Notes: generated by a model not told the origin, from the letters alone. Counted from the stretch's first letter, positions 8,261-17,438 are shown. The stretch: 64,000 nucleotides of DNA from Psychrobacter celer (GCF_016107555.1 NZ_JABASU010000006.1:1-64000); one strand, 5' to 3'. Numbers and translations are program-made.

Positions 8261-9562
8261 TTACGCGCGCGTCTCGCCGTGACCATAGACGATCCATTTT
8301 TGTGAGGTCAGACCTTCGAGCCCTACAGGGCCGCGCGCGTGGATTTTGTCGGTTGAGATACCAATCTCAGCACCCAAGCCATACTCAAAACCATCGGCAA
8401 AACGGCTAGAAGCATTGATCATCACACTGGCCGAATCAACCTCACGGATAAAGCGCTGCGACTTGGTATAGTTGTCGGTGATGATAACGTCGGTATGATG
8501 GCTGCCATGGGTGTTGATATGTTCAATGGCCTCGTCGATACCAGATACCACCTTGACCGCCAAGATAGGGGCCAGATACTCGGTATCCCAATCCTCGCTA
8601 GTGGCTGCTGATAGATGACCTTGCAAGGTCGCATTGTCATTTAAGATGGCTTGTGCCTTATTATCAAGGCGCAGTTGCATGGCGTCATCCGCTTTTATGA
8701 TGGCTTCGGCAATCTTTGGTAACAGCTCACTTGCGACATGCTCATCGACCAATAGTGTCTCCATGGTATTACAGGTGCCATAACGGTGGGTCTTGGCATT
8801 GACACTGACTTTAATCGCCGTTTCGGCATCGGCATCGCTATCGATAAAGGTATGGCAGTTACCATCTAAGTGCTTGATGACCGGTACTTTGGCATCGCGG
8901 CTGATGCGCTCGATCAAGCCTTTGCCGCCGCGAGGTACGATGACATCGACGTAGTCTGTCATGGTGATCAGCTCACCGACCGCCGCGCGATCCGTCGTTT
9001 GTAAGACCTGCACGCTGTGCTCAGATAGGCCGACCTTTTTTAGTCCTTGTAGGATACATTTGGCCAGTGCTTGATTGGACTCAAAAGCTTCAGAGCCACC
9101 GCGCAAGATGATGGCGTTACCTGATTTTAGCGCCAAAGAGGCGGCTTCTAAGGTGACGTTGGGGCGCGACTCATAAATCATACCGACCACACCGAGGGGG
9201 ACGCGCATTTTGCCTAAATGAATACCAGAGGGGCGGTAGGTCATGTCAGTGACCTCACCGATAGGGTCAGGCAAGGCCGCCACGTCTTTTAGGCCTTGTA
9301 ACATACCATCGAAGCGCGCGTCGTTTAGCTCAAGGCGATCTAGTAGCGCGGTGTCCAAGTCGTTTTTTTGACCCTTGTCCATATCGATTTTGTTGGCGGT
9401 CAAGATGTCTGATTTGGCGTTTTTTAGTACGTCATGAATCGCCATCAGCGCCGCGTTTTTATCGCCAGTATTGGCTGCCGCGAGGGCGCGTGAGGCGGCG
9501 CGCGCTTGCTTGCCGACCGTTTGCATGTAAGCGGTAACGTCTGTGGTAGTGGTTTGAGTCAT
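8261..9562 (-). CDS. proA: Gamma-glutamyl phosphate reductase
   Basis: ProA reduces gamma-glutamyl phosphate with NADPH to glutamate semialdehyde, the second step of proline synthesis, in the cytoplasm. The catalytic Cys is in [14 protein letters not shown] near residue 260. Other landmarks are [40 protein letters not shown] and the C-terminal [20 protein letters not shown]. The frame reaches back to 9610, but the ATG at 9562 has AAGGAC before it, giving 433 residues, close to the family norm. The partner kinase proB is not adjacent. A weak promoter (TTGCCT, 16 bp, TATTTA) can be read upstream. Confidence 0.96.
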   Translation of the reverse strand: MTQTTTTDVTAYMQTVGKQARAASRALAAANTGDKNAALMAIHDVLKNAKSDILTANKIDMDKGQKNDLDTALLDRLELNDARFDGMLQGLKDVAALPDPIGEVTDMTYRPSGIHLGKMRVPLGVVGMIYESRPNVTLEAASLALKSGNAIILRGGSEAFESNQALAKCILQGLKKVGLSEHSVQVLQTTDRAAVGELITMTDYVDVIVPRGGKGLIERISRDAKVPVIKHLDGNCHTFIDSDADAETAIKVSVNAKTHRYGTCNTMETLLVDEHVASELLPKIAEAIIKADDAMQLRLDNKAQAILNDNATLQGHLSAATSEDWDTEYLAPILAVKVVSGIDEAIEHINTHGSHHTDVIITDNYTKSQRFIREVDSASVMINASSRFADGFEYGLGAEIGISTDKIHARGPVGLEGLTSQKWIVYGHGETRA

Positions 9563-9943
9563 AAATATGTCCTTATGGTTATCAGTGTCTGACAGGGCGA
9601 TCAATGCCATAAATAATAAAAGCGCCTAGCAAGGCAAAAGTTTAACAAATATAGAAGGTTAAATGCTCAGATGGCATTGTGCTATTTAACATAGAGGAGA
9701 TTGCGTCGATAGTAAAGACGATTTTGTGAACAGCGCCCGCTTGACCGCATCTATTTGTCGACTTTCAGCGGTGTGTCAGGGGCGGTTACATGATAGTTAC
9801 CTGTTTTTAACACAATTGTGCTGTAACTACTAAGGTAGTCAAACGACATCGTTAGTATAGTGAAGGGTCAAGTAGGGGGCAGCCGAACGCCCATGCTCCT
9901 GTTAAATGAATCAATATACTCTGTATTAATGAGGAAGAATGAC

Positions 9944-10264
9944 ATGGCTATGCTCTATAAAATGGACAAAAACTGGCTAACTATTGGATTGGTGGCGGCC
10001 GCCTTGACACTCAGCGCTTGTGGCAAAAAAGACGATGCGCCGATGGAGACCGAGCCTGCTGTCGACGCACAAACCACAGTAGAGACCGAGGCGACGGGTG
10101 TTGCGACTGCAGAGTCTTCTGATGATGTGGCAGTGGCAAGTGCTGATACCAGTGTCGATGACGCAATGGCGGTAGGTGACAATGATGATGTCGCGGTGGC
10201 AACTGCTGACGATGCCGAAGTGCTGGATGGTACAGAGAGTTCAGAGCACATCTCGACTTATTAA
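9944..10264 (+). CDS. Small acidic lipoprotein of unknown function
   Basis: The 106-residue product starts with a lysine-containing head, a hydrophobic segment (WLTIGLVAAALTLSAC) ending in a lipobox, and Lys-Lys after the Cys, so it is a predicted lipoprotein. The mature part is almost wholly acidic and low in complexity, built of Ala, Val, Asp, Glu, Ser and Thr. It contains an imperfect repeat around DDVAVASAD and DDVAVATAD. No domain was recognised. GAGGAAG lies before the ATG at 9944; upstream ATGs in the same frame (for example 9926) lack such a site. A terminator follows at 10405. The 380-bp spacer toward proA holds nothing else recognisable. Confidence 0.65.
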   Translation: MAMLYKMDKNWLTIGLVAAALTLSACGKKDDAPMETEPAVDAQTTVETEATGVATAESSDDVAVASADTSVDDAMAVGDNDDVAVATADDAEVLDGTESSEHISTY

Positions 10265-10404
10265 TCGGTCTGACTAGACAAGATAATTAGATAAGATGAT
10301 AGATGGTGCCTGATGTTTTTTACAGATAAGTAGGCATCAAAACAAGTAGGCGTCAAAGGCGATAAGATAACAGCACGCCAAGCTTGCTAAAGTGATAAAA
10401 TAGC

Positions 10405-10438
10405 GCCCAGTGCTGTCGATGCAGACTGGGCTTTTTTT
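10405..10438 (+). terminator. Terminator between the acidic lipoprotein and the ABC ATPase
   Basis: The arms GCCCAGT and ACTGGGC, with inner pairing GC/GC, are followed by a T-run. It ends the lipoprotein transcript about 140 bp after its stop codon. The remaining spacer up to 10586 shows nothing distinct. Confidence 0.8.
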
Positions 10439-10586
10439 ATGTGGGTAAAGGGCGGCCAACGTGGTACACGGGCCAAACGCCTAGGTACCTGACATAGATA
10501 ACATTTGCCTTTTTGCTGCGGAATAAGAGACAATGGCACATTTTTATTCGTGTTTTCACTCATATTTATTGGAAGTCTGCTAAACC

Positions 10587-11384
10587 ATGCTTGATACTGC
10601 AAAAAATCCGACTCGGCCTATCGCCTTAGATTTACAAGATATCCATAAAAGCTACGGCTCATTAGCAGTGCTAAAAGGGGTGTCGCTCACCGCTTATGAT
10701 GGTGATGTTATCTCGATTTTGGGTTCGTCCGGCTCAGGCAAATCTACGTTGCTGCGCTGTATTAACCTATTAGAGAAGCCCAATCAAGGTCGTATATTCA
10801 TCGGTGATGAAGAGCTGATGCTAAAGCCTGCCAAATCAGGCGAGCTACAAGCGGCAGATATCAAGCAGTTAGAAAGCTTGCGCGCGCGCGTGGGTTTTGT
10901 CTTTCAAAACTTTAACTTGTGGCCGCACAAGACCATTTTGCAAAACATCATCGAAGGCCCGACGCAGGTCCTAAAAATCAAAAAAGACCAAGCCATCAGT
11001 GATGCCGAAAAACTGCTCGACAAGGTAGGGCTGCTTGACAAAAAAGACGCCTATCCGGCCAATCTCTCTGGTGGTCAGCGTCAGCGTGTCGCCATCGCCC
11101 GCGCGCTTGCCATGCAGCCGCAAGTACTGCTATTTGATGAGCCGACCTCGGCGCTCGATCCTGAGTTGGTCAATGAGGTGCTGGCGGTGATGCGCGAGCT
11201 GGCAGAGGAAGGGCGTACCATGCTCATTGTCACTCACGAAATGCGCTTTGCTCGTGAAGTCTCAAGTAAGGTGGTGTTTTTACACCAAGGCGTCGTCGAG
11301 GAGATTGGCACGCCTGAGCAAGTATTTGACAATCCTACCTCTGAGCGCGTTAAGGACTTTATGTCCTCTCACCGCCAAAACTAG
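10587..11384 (+). CDS. Polar amino-acid ABC transporter ATPase (HisP/ArtP/GlnQ-like)
   Basis: This 265-residue cytoplasmic ATPase powers an amino-acid importer. It has Walker [10 protein letters not shown] near residue 49, the Q-loop FQNFNLWPH, the signature [14 protein letters not shown], Walker [14 protein letters not shown] and the switch His in IVTHEMRFA, all intact. The insertion after Walker A ([20 protein letters not shown]) is the type seen in histidine/arginine transporter ATPases such as HisP. It heads a locus with three binding lipoproteins and two permeases on the same strand, for which it is the only ATPase. TGGAAG is the best ribosome site candidate. Confidence 0.92.
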   Translation: MLDTAKNPTRPIALDLQDIHKSYGSLAVLKGVSLTAYDGDVISILGSSGSGKSTLLRCINLLEKPNQGRIFIGDEELMLKPAKSGELQAADIKQLESLRARVGFVFQNFNLWPHKTILQNIIEGPTQVLKIKKDQAISDAEKLLDKVGLLDKKDAYPANLSGGQRQRVAIARALAMQPQVLLFDEPTSALDPELVNEVLAVMRELAEEGRTMLIVTHEMRFAREVSSKVVFLHQGVVEEIGTPEQVFDNPTSERVKDFMSSHRQN

Positions 11385-11603
11385 CCACATGGCTGCTATG
11401 CACTGTATTACAAAACTAAGATAGCATTAAAAAATTAGGGCAGCGCGGCCGTTGCTGTCCTCAAGCGAGTTAACTAATTAACTAAGCCTGAAAATCACCT
11501 CTATAATAAAATCTAACGCTTGGACATGATTTTTAGTCATGGCTATGTGGTCATTAACATTGATGGTTTATTACCCAACAATAACAGTCCGTATGTAAAA
11601 CGT

Positions 11604-11632
11604 TTGTTTTTGATATTTTACTCAGGTATTAT
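11604..11632 (+). promoter_or_regulatory. Sigma-70-type promoter for the binding-protein genes
   Basis: TTGTTT and TATTAT are separated by exactly 17 bp. They lie about 140 bp before the first binding-protein start, in the 388-bp spacer after the ATPase gene. The spacer holds nothing else recognised. Confidence 0.5.
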
Positions 11633-11772
11633 CAGAAGGTTTATAGGCGGCTGTGCATGACGGCTGTCTGTCTATTCTGCTATCTATATTCTATATTGCT
11701 TGTCTGGCAGGGACGTCAGAGAACAAAATATCAGAACTCTATATCAAAAACTCATCAGAATTTAAGGAATGT

Positions 11773-12573
11773 ATGATGTCGAATTCTCGCCTATTGTGGT
11801 CGTCGATGACCGTTACTGCAGCGTTGATGCTGAGCGCTTGTAGCCAACCAGCCAATGAAGCTGCTGATACCAATGCCGATGCACCGGCAGCAGAAACCGC
11901 TGGCAAGACCATTCGTATCGCTACCGAGGGCGCTTACCCTCCTTTTAACTATACCAATGCCGATGGCAGCTTGGGCGGGTTTGATATCGATGTGGCCAAT
12001 GCGCTATGCGAGCAAATGCAGGCGGATTGTGAAATCGTCGCTCAAGAATGGGACGGTATTATTCCGGGGCTATTGGCACAAAAATACGATGCGGTAGTCG
12101 CAGGTATGTCTATCACCGCTGAGCGTCAAGAAAAAGTAGACTTTAGCGAGCCATACTTTGCCAATACCATGGTTTGGCTGACCAAAACCGATGGTAGCTT
12201 TGATCCGACCTCGATCAAAAACCTCACGCTCGGTGGTCAGCGCTCGACCACGCCTGGCGCTTATCTACAAGATAACTACGAAGGCAAAGACGGCAACACC
12301 GTGCAGTTGTACGACAACTACGACAACGCTTATTTGGACCTAAAATCAGGCCGTAGCGATGCGGTATTGGCCGAAAAAGTCTCAGCCAAATCTTGGCTGG
12401 CAGACAATACCGAAGGCTTTGGTATTGTAGGCGATGAAATTGACAATGACGATAATATTGCCATTGCCGTGCGCAAAGGCGACTCACTCAAAGAAGACTT
12501 TAACAAAGCTCTGAGCGAAATCCGTAGCAACGGTGAATTGGCGCGTCTTGAGCAGATAAATTTTGGTCAATAA
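11773..12573 (+). CDS. Amino-acid ABC transporter binding lipoprotein 1
   Basis: This 266-residue SBP_bac_3 protein binds a polar, probably cationic, amino acid outside the inner membrane and hands it to the permeases. The signal segment ends in LMLSACSQ, a lipobox. The mature protein opens with IRIATEGAYPPFNYTNADG and has the family blocks GFDIDVANAL, WDGIIPGLLAQKYDAVVAGMSIT, VDFSEPYF, QRSTTPG and DNYDNAYLDLKSGR. The frame extends upstream, but TAAGGAA sits before ATGATG at 11773. It is the first of three tandem paralogues and is most like the third. Confidence 0.88.
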   Translation: MMSNSRLLWSSMTVTAALMLSACSQPANEAADTNADAPAAETAGKTIRIATEGAYPPFNYTNADGSLGGFDIDVANALCEQMQADCEIVAQEWDGIIPGLLAQKYDAVVAGMSITAERQEKVDFSEPYFANTMVWLTKTDGSFDPTSIKNLTLGGQRSTTPGAYLQDNYEGKDGNTVQLYDNYDNAYLDLKSGRSDAVLAEKVSAKSWLADNTEGFGIVGDEIDNDDNIAIAVRKGDSLKEDFNKALSEIRSNGELARLEQINFGQ

Positions 12574-12679
12574 GCTGTCGGGCGTGTCAGCAAACGAATA
12601 CTAACCCGCCTTATAAACAAACAGTAATCCATAAGTCATGAGTGACAAACGGCTGGTAAATATATTAAGGAATAACCCT

Positions 12680-13615
12680 ATGACAATTTCAATGACTCGC
12701 TCTATGAGCAAAAAAGCCCTTTGGCTTGCGCCACTAAGCGCGGCCATGCTAATGCTGGCAGGCTGTAACAATAGCTCGGCACCAGCAGACAGCGCCGAGG
12801 CAGATGCAGCAGACGCCCCGTTAAACATCAAAATCGCCACCGAATCGAGCTACAAGCCTTTTAGTTATACCGATGCTGATGGCAATCTGATCGGCTATGA
12901 GATTGAGCTGGTCGATGCCTTATGTGCGCAAATGAAAGCAGAATGTGAAGTCATCTCACAAGACTGGGATGGCTTGATTCCAGGGCTCAATGCACAAAAA
13001 TTTGATGCCGCCATCGCGGGTATGTCTATCACCCCTGAGCGTAAAGAAGTGGTGGATTTTAGTGACCCTTACTTCCACAGCGGTATCATCTTGATCGGTA
13101 AAAAAGGCGATGACCTCGCTATCGATGCGCTAAAAGGCCAGCCGATCGCGTCTCAGCGCTCAACCGTTGCCTCACAGTATCTACAAGATGAGCACAGCGA
13201 TGCGGATATCAAACTCTATGACACACAAGACAACGCGTATCTAGACCTTACCTCAGGTCGCGTGCGCGGTATGATGTCTGATAAAGTGACAGGTGTTGAC
13301 TGGCTAAAAACAGAAGCTGGGCAAAACTACGAAGTCAAAGGCAATGAAATCAGCAGCGACGATGATGCGATGGGTATTGCTTTTCGTAAAGGCGATCCGC
13401 TAGTAGCGAAGTTCAACAAAGCCTTGTCTGAGCTAAAAGCCAACGGCACCTACGATCAAATCACGGGCAGCTATTTTGGCACCAGCTCAACCGCCGCTGC
13501 GCAAAAAGCCGTCGCCACAGAAGGTGTGGAAGAAGTGCTGGTCGTTGATGATGGCGATGTCGATGCCAATGCGGTCATCGCTGACCAAGAGCAAGCAGAA
13601 GCCGCAACGAACTAA
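12680..13615 (+). CDS. Amino-acid ABC transporter binding lipoprotein 2
   Basis: This second SBP_bac_3 paralogue has 311 residues. The lipobox is LMLAGC. Conserved blocks are IKIATESSYKPFSYTDADG, GYEIELVDALC, WDGLIPGLNAQKFDAAIAGMSIT, DFSDPYF and QRSTVAS. The first ligand block reads ESSYKPF where paralogues 1 and 3 read EGAYPPF or EGAYAPF, so specificity may differ. After the normal end of the fold it carries a tail of about 45 residues rich in Ala, Val, Glu and Asp (EGVEEVLVVDDGDVDANAV), absent from paralogue 1. AAGGA lies at a good distance from the ATG at 12680. The gap from gene 1 is 106 bp. Confidence 0.88.
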   Translation: MTISMTRSMSKKALWLAPLSAAMLMLAGCNNSSAPADSAEADAADAPLNIKIATESSYKPFSYTDADGNLIGYEIELVDALCAQMKAECEVISQDWDGLIPGLNAQKFDAAIAGMSITPERKEVVDFSDPYFHSGIILIGKKGDDLAIDALKGQPIASQRSTVASQYLQDEHSDADIKLYDTQDNAYLDLTSGRVRGMMSDKVTGVDWLKTEAGQNYEVKGNEISSDDDAMGIAFRKGDPLVAKFNKALSELKANGTYDQITGSYFGTSSTAAAQKAVATEGVEEVLVVDDGDVDANAVIADQEQAEAATN

Positions 13616-13716
13616 TCTTACCGCTCATCGCTATTTGGGCGCATAGGGTCATCTCTGTGACTACTGGCGTAGGGTAGCGATGGGTATTGTTTTTATCACA
13701 ACTCTCAAGGATGATC

Positions 13717-14625
13717 ATGAATAATCGTTTTGACCACCGCCGCGCCGTCGCCACTGTACCTGCCAAAAGCCCTATCAGCGTGCGACGTTGTTTAGCACCG
13801 TTTGTCGCAATAAGTGCGCTTGTTACGTTGGTCGGTTGTGGTACTGGCCAAAACGAAACCGCCTCTGATGACCCTCAAGACACAGCCGCCGCTGCTGCGA
13901 CAGGTGAAGTGCTGCGTATCGGTACCGAAGGTGCTTATGCGCCGTTCAACTATACCAATGCTGATGGCAGTCTTGGCGGGTTTGATGTCGATATTGCCAA
14001 TGCCATCTGCGCTGACATGCAGATGACGTGTGAGATCATGGCGCAAGACTGGGATGGCATCATTCCAGGACTCAAGGCGGGTAAGTACGATGCCATCGTC
14101 GCGGCGATGTCGGTCACGCCTGAGCGCGCCAAGCAGGTGGCATTTACCGAGCCATACTTTAGTAATGTGCTGGTGTTTTTGGCCAAAAAGGACAGCAGCT
14201 TTGATCCTACCAATAGCAGCGACATCAATGCGCACTCTATCGCCGCTCAGCGCTCGACCATCTCATCGCAGTGGCTGGAGAACGCCTATCCAAAGGCCGA
14301 TATCAAGCTGTATGATACCTTGAGTAATGCCTTTTTGGATTTGGGCTCAGATCGCGTCGATGCCATGATCTCTGATAAACTGCCAGCACTAGAGTGGCTC
14401 GGCTCGCCATCAGGCAGCAATTATGCACTCAAAGGCGAGGAGATCGATATCAATGATAACTTTGCGATTGCCGTGCGTCCTAACGATGAAGACTTGCAAG
14501 CCAAAATCAATCAGTCGCTGGCCAATCTCAAGGCCAATGGCACTTATGATAAAATCAATGAAAAATACTTTGCCGTGCCTACCAGTGCAGCGGCAACGCC
14601 AGCAGTAGATGACGCAGCGCAGTAA
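13717..14625 (+). CDS. Amino-acid ABC transporter binding lipoprotein 3
   Basis: This third tandem SBP_bac_3 paralogue has 302 residues. Its unusually long n-region (NNRFDHRRAVATVPAKSP) precedes the hydrophobic segment and the lipobox LVGC. The mature domain begins LRIGTEGAYAPFNYTNADG and has WDGIIPGLKAGKYDAIVAAMSVT, FTEPYF, QRSTISSQW and LYDTLSNAFLDLGSDR. TCAAGG is too close to the ATG at 13711 but suits the ATG at 13717, which was chosen. A strong terminator follows at 14736, so the three binding proteins end as one transcription unit before the permeases. Confidence 0.87.
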   Translation: MNNRFDHRRAVATVPAKSPISVRRCLAPFVAISALVTLVGCGTGQNETASDDPQDTAAAAATGEVLRIGTEGAYAPFNYTNADGSLGGFDVDIANAICADMQMTCEIMAQDWDGIIPGLKAGKYDAIVAAMSVTPERAKQVAFTEPYFSNVLVFLAKKDSSFDPTNSSDINAHSIAAQRSTISSQWLENAYPKADIKLYDTLSNAFLDLGSDRVDAMISDKLPALEWLGSPSGSNYALKGEEIDINDNFAIAVRPNDEDLQAKINQSLANLKANGTYDKINEKYFAVPTSAAATPAVDDAAQ

Positions 14626-14735
14626 GCTTGTCGCCACATGCTTGGTAAAGCCACAGGTCTGCTGAGATATTCTATGGCGTGGTTGTCTTTACAAGGTCAT
14701 TATAAGACCATTTGCTATTAATTAGTCAGCACAAG

Positions 14736-14773
14736 GACATTGCCATTGGATTACCAGTGGCGATGTCTTTTTT
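14736..14773 (+). terminator. Terminator after the three binding-protein genes
   Basis: A 14-bp stem of the form GACATYGCCAYTGG with a 4-base loop is followed by TTTTTT. It separates the binding-protein unit from the permease unit. Confidence 0.85.
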
Positions 14774-14924
14774 GTTTTGGGCAGATCGGTGCTTTATGGT
14801 TGCAAAGAAAGGTCGATTTTTATCAAATCTATCTGATTTGTTTGCTATTTATCCCGATAAGTGTCTATTTAGGCAACGCTTTTACGTCTTAGTGTTAACA
14901 TAGCGGCGAGCGAATATGATAAAA

Positions 14925-15032
14925 TCAGCGCTCATTTCTACTGTGTCAATTACCGTCGCCATAGTCGTATGAATATCACGTCACTCTATGACGCAAAAAA
15001 CCGCCCGTCTATGCGGTTTTTTATACGACTAT
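14925..15032 (+). ncRNA. Possible small RNA ending at a terminator
   Basis: A promoter-like TTAACA, 17 bp, GATAAA precedes about 95 bp that end in the hairpin AAAAAACCGC/GCGGTTTTTT (14995-15022). A perfect 10-bp inverted repeat, ATAGTCGTAT at 14961-14970 and ATACGACTAT at 15023-15032, encloses this hairpin. No credible open frame lies here, and the previous gene already has its own terminator at 14736. This could be a free-standing small RNA or a leader-type attenuator for the permeases. It is inference from signals only. Confidence 0.3.
14995..15022. terminator. Terminator hairpin upstream of the permease genes
   Basis: AAAAAACCGC, an 8-base loop and GCGGTTTTTT form a symmetrical terminator able to act in both directions. 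It is the second terminator in the 490-bp gap between binding protein 3 and the first permease. Confidence 0.8.
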
Positions 15033-15063
15033 CAGCCGCGCTCAGCTATTGATGCTGATTCTT

Positions 15064-15092
15064 TTAACTCATATTTTGCAACTTGCTAATAT
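15064..15092 (+). promoter_or_regulatory. Promoter for the two permease genes
   Basis: TTAACT and TAATAT are spaced by 17 bp. They lie after the terminator at 14995 and about 20 bp before the first permease start, so the permeases can be transcribed separately from the binding proteins. TATAAA at 15090 is an alternative -10. Confidence 0.45.
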
Positions 15093-15113
15093 AAAGAGAC
15101 TGAGTGGATAATT

Positions 15114-15848
15114 GTGTTTGATTTACAAGGATTTGGCGCGCTTTTATTAAGCGGCGCTACCGTCACCATAAAGCTTGCGTTGACTAGCCTAGTTATCGGT
15201 ATGGCTTTGGGCTTGCTCGGCGCGACAGCAAAGATGTCCAATATATGGGTGCTGCGTAAGCTGGCGACTGTCTATACTGCCACGATGCGCGGCATACCTG
15301 AGCTGTTGTTGGTGCTGTTTATTTATTATGGCGGCTCCATACTGCTGATGAGCATCCTCAAAAAATTCGGCTATAACGATTATATCGAGATTAGCGCGTT
15401 TTGGGGCGGGGTCATGGCGCTCTCGATTGCTTTTGGTGCTTATGCGACCGAAATTTTTCGCATGTCGATTCAAGAGATTCCAGTCGGGCAACGCGAAGCC
15501 GCGCAAGCGATTGGTATGCGTCCGCTGCAGACTTTTTATCGTATCACCTTGCCGCAAGTGTGGCAGATTGCCTTGCCAGGTTTGGGTAATTTGTTTTTGG
15601 TACTGCTCAAAGACACAGCGCTGGTCTCGGTTGTGGGCCTTAAGGACATCATGTATCAGTCCTCGCGGGCTGCGCAGTCGACACAGCAGCCATTTACGTT
15701 TTATATGGCGGCGGCCATTATTTATTTGGGTCTGACCATGTTGATTACCGGTTTTATGATGTGGCTTGAGTGGCGTGCCAATCCAGCGGCGCGCTACGCC
15801 AAAAAAATCAGCCGTCAGTCAACACAACGTCAATCGACCATAGGGTAG
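15114..15848 (+). CDS. Polar amino-acid ABC transporter permease (HisQ-like)
   Basis: This inner-membrane permease of 244 residues starts at a GTG. It has about five hydrophobic segments and the EAA coupling loop QREAAQAIGMRPLQTFYRITLPQVW near residues 122-146, which docks on the ATPase. The N-terminal LLSGATVTIKLAL and the block RGIPELLLVLFIYYGG are typical of the HisQ/ArtQ group, which fits a cationic amino-acid importer. It lies 12 bp before the second permease; the two should form the transmembrane heterodimer with the ATPase at 10587. Confidence 0.9.
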   Translation: MFDLQGFGALLLSGATVTIKLALTSLVIGMALGLLGATAKMSNIWVLRKLATVYTATMRGIPELLLVLFIYYGGSILLMSILKKFGYNDYIEISAFWGGVMALSIAFGAYATEIFRMSIQEIPVGQREAAQAIGMRPLQTFYRITLPQVWQIALPGLGNLFLVLLKDTALVSVVGLKDIMYQSSRAAQSTQQPFTFYMAAAIIYLGLTMLITGFMMWLEWRANPAARYAKKISRQSTQRQSTIG

Positions 15849-15860
15849 AGGAGAGAGACT

Positions 15861-16586
15861 ATGGATTGGAATTGGCAGGTCATCTTTGACCATATCCCTG
15901 ATTTGATGGGTGGTGCGGTGCTGACCGTACAGCTGGTGGTGATATCAGGTATCATCGGATTGTTTTTTGGTCTGATTTTAGCGCTGCTACGCCTATCGAA
16001 AAATTGGGCAGTACAGATATTACCGTTTTTATATATTTTCTTTTTCCGTGGTACGCCGCTGCTGGTACAGATATTTTTGATTTATTATGGTCTGGGTCAG
16101 TTTGAGGCAGTGCGTGATTCGTTTTTATGGGAGCCGGTACTCAGTCAAGCTTACTGGTGTGCGATCATCGCCTTTACCATGAATACCAGTGCGTATTTGG
16201 CAGAGATCATTCGCGGTGCGATTCAGGCCATTCCCGTAGGCGAGCTAGAAGCTGCGGATGCGCTGGGTATGTCGAAGTGGCAAAAGCTGACCCGCGTGAC
16301 ACTGCCGCGCGCCTTTGGTATCGTCATCCCTGCTTATAGTAATGAAGTCATCTTTATGCTAAAGGGTAGTGCGCTGGCCTCGACCATCGCTTTGATGGAT
16401 ATCACAGGGGTGGCGCGGACGATCAGTGCGCGAACCTATACCTTGATGGAGCTGTTTTTTGCAGCAGGTGTCATTTATCTGCTATTAACGTGGGTGATCT
16501 TGTTTAGTTTTAGAATGTTTGAAAAACGTATGAATCGCCATGCCAGCTATGTACCACCCGATGTGGTGACCAATACCATCCCTTAA
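15861..16586 (+). CDS. Polar amino-acid ABC transporter permease (HisM-like)
   Basis: This is the second inner-membrane permease, 241 residues, with the HisM/ArtM pattern: GGAVLTVQLVVISGIIG, FRGTPLLVQIFLIYYGLGQFE, AEIIRGAIQAIPVGELEAADALG and the coupling-loop continuation KLTRVTLPRAFGIVIPAY. GAGGAGAG precedes the ATG. With the preceding permease it forms the substrate path for the amino acids delivered by the three binding lipoproteins. A FAH-family gene follows after 60 bp and is probably co-transcribed. Confidence 0.9.
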   Translation: MDWNWQVIFDHIPDLMGGAVLTVQLVVISGIIGLFFGLILALLRLSKNWAVQILPFLYIFFFRGTPLLVQIFLIYYGLGQFEAVRDSFLWEPVLSQAYWCAIIAFTMNTSAYLAEIIRGAIQAIPVGELEAADALGMSKWQKLTRVTLPRAFGIVIPAYSNEVIFMLKGSALASTIALMDITGVARTISARTYTLMELFFAAGVIYLLLTWVILFSFRMFEKRMNRHASYVPPDVVTNTIP

Positions 16587-16646
16587 GGATATCAGTCAGC
16601 ATCGCCACTTTTGATGTTTGTGAATAACTTGCTATGAGAGCCGAGT

Positions 16647-17363
16647 ATGAGTCAATCGCCCCATATGTCGCTGGTCAATGCCATCGCCGCCAATGCCAAT
16701 AATGATGAGAGCATGACCGATGCCAATCAAAGCCTGCGCGCGCCGATTGGTAAAGTGGTTTGTGTCGGTCGTAATTACGCAGCGCATGCTCGCGAGCTGG
16801 GCAATGAGGTACCTACCTCGCCGATGCTGTTTATGAAGCCCGCCTCTTCCGTGGTGTCTATCCGCCAAGGCGTGGTCCGTCCAGATCCGGCAGTATTTGG
16901 CGACACGCACTATGAGACTGAGCTGTGTATCCAGCTGGCAACAGACTTATCTGCTGCGACGATGGAGGAAGCAGCGCAAGCCATCGGTGCGGTGACGGTG
17001 GGGCTGGATCTGACTTTGCGCGATTTGCAGTCTGAGCTAAAAGCAAAAGGCCATCCATGGGAGCGCGCCAAATGCTTCGATGGCGCTTGTGTGCTGGCTG
17101 ACTGGCTCGATCCCCAAGCGTTTGGCGACTTTCGCAATGTCGCCTATCAGCTGTATATCAATGATAGCCTCAAGCAAGACGGCGATACTGCTTTGATGCT
17201 GTTTCCGGTATATGAGCTGCTGGTCAATATCAGTCATGCCTTTAGCTTACAGGCAGGCGATGTGATTATGACGGGTACGCCAAGTGGTGTTGGGGTGTTA
17301 CACGCTGGTGATACGCTGACCCTAAAGCTTGGCGCGCATGAGTGGCAGGCAGAAGTACACTAG
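16647..17363 (+). CDS. Fumarylacetoacetate hydrolase (FAH) family protein
   Basis: This 238-residue cytoplasmic enzyme of the FAH superfamily resembles small YcgM-type acylpyruvases and oxaloacetate tautomerases. It has GKVVCVGRNYAAHARELGN near residue 35, FMKPASSVV, the metal ligands in HYETELCIQL (Glu-x-Glu type site), GLDLTLRDLQSELKAKGHPW, KCFDGACVL and the closing TGTPSGVG. The first 30 residues (MSQSPHMSLVNAIAANANND) are an extension not needed for the fold; ATGs at 16665 and 16713 are possible later starts. The exact substrate cannot be told. A terminator at 17407 ends the unit. Confidence 0.82.
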   Translation: MSQSPHMSLVNAIAANANNDESMTDANQSLRAPIGKVVCVGRNYAAHARELGNEVPTSPMLFMKPASSVVSIRQGVVRPDPAVFGDTHYETELCIQLATDLSAATMEEAAQAIGAVTVGLDLTLRDLQSELKAKGHPWERAKCFDGACVLADWLDPQAFGDFRNVAYQLYINDSLKQDGDTALMLFPVYELLVNISHAFSLQAGDVIMTGTPSGVGVLHAGDTLTLKLGAHEWQAEVH

Positions 17364-17406
17364 GACATTGCCTAGCTAGTGCGTACTTTATCTAATAAGA
17401 TTGTCT

Positions 17407-17438
17407 AAAAAATCCCAAGTGACCGTTTGGGATTTTTT
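17407..17438 (+). terminator. Terminator after the FAH-family gene
   Basis: AAAATCCCA, a 9-base loop and TGGGATTTT run into further T. It lies about 45 bp past the stop codon. The rest of the 360-bp spacer holds the Pho box and the phoX leader. Confidence 0.85.
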
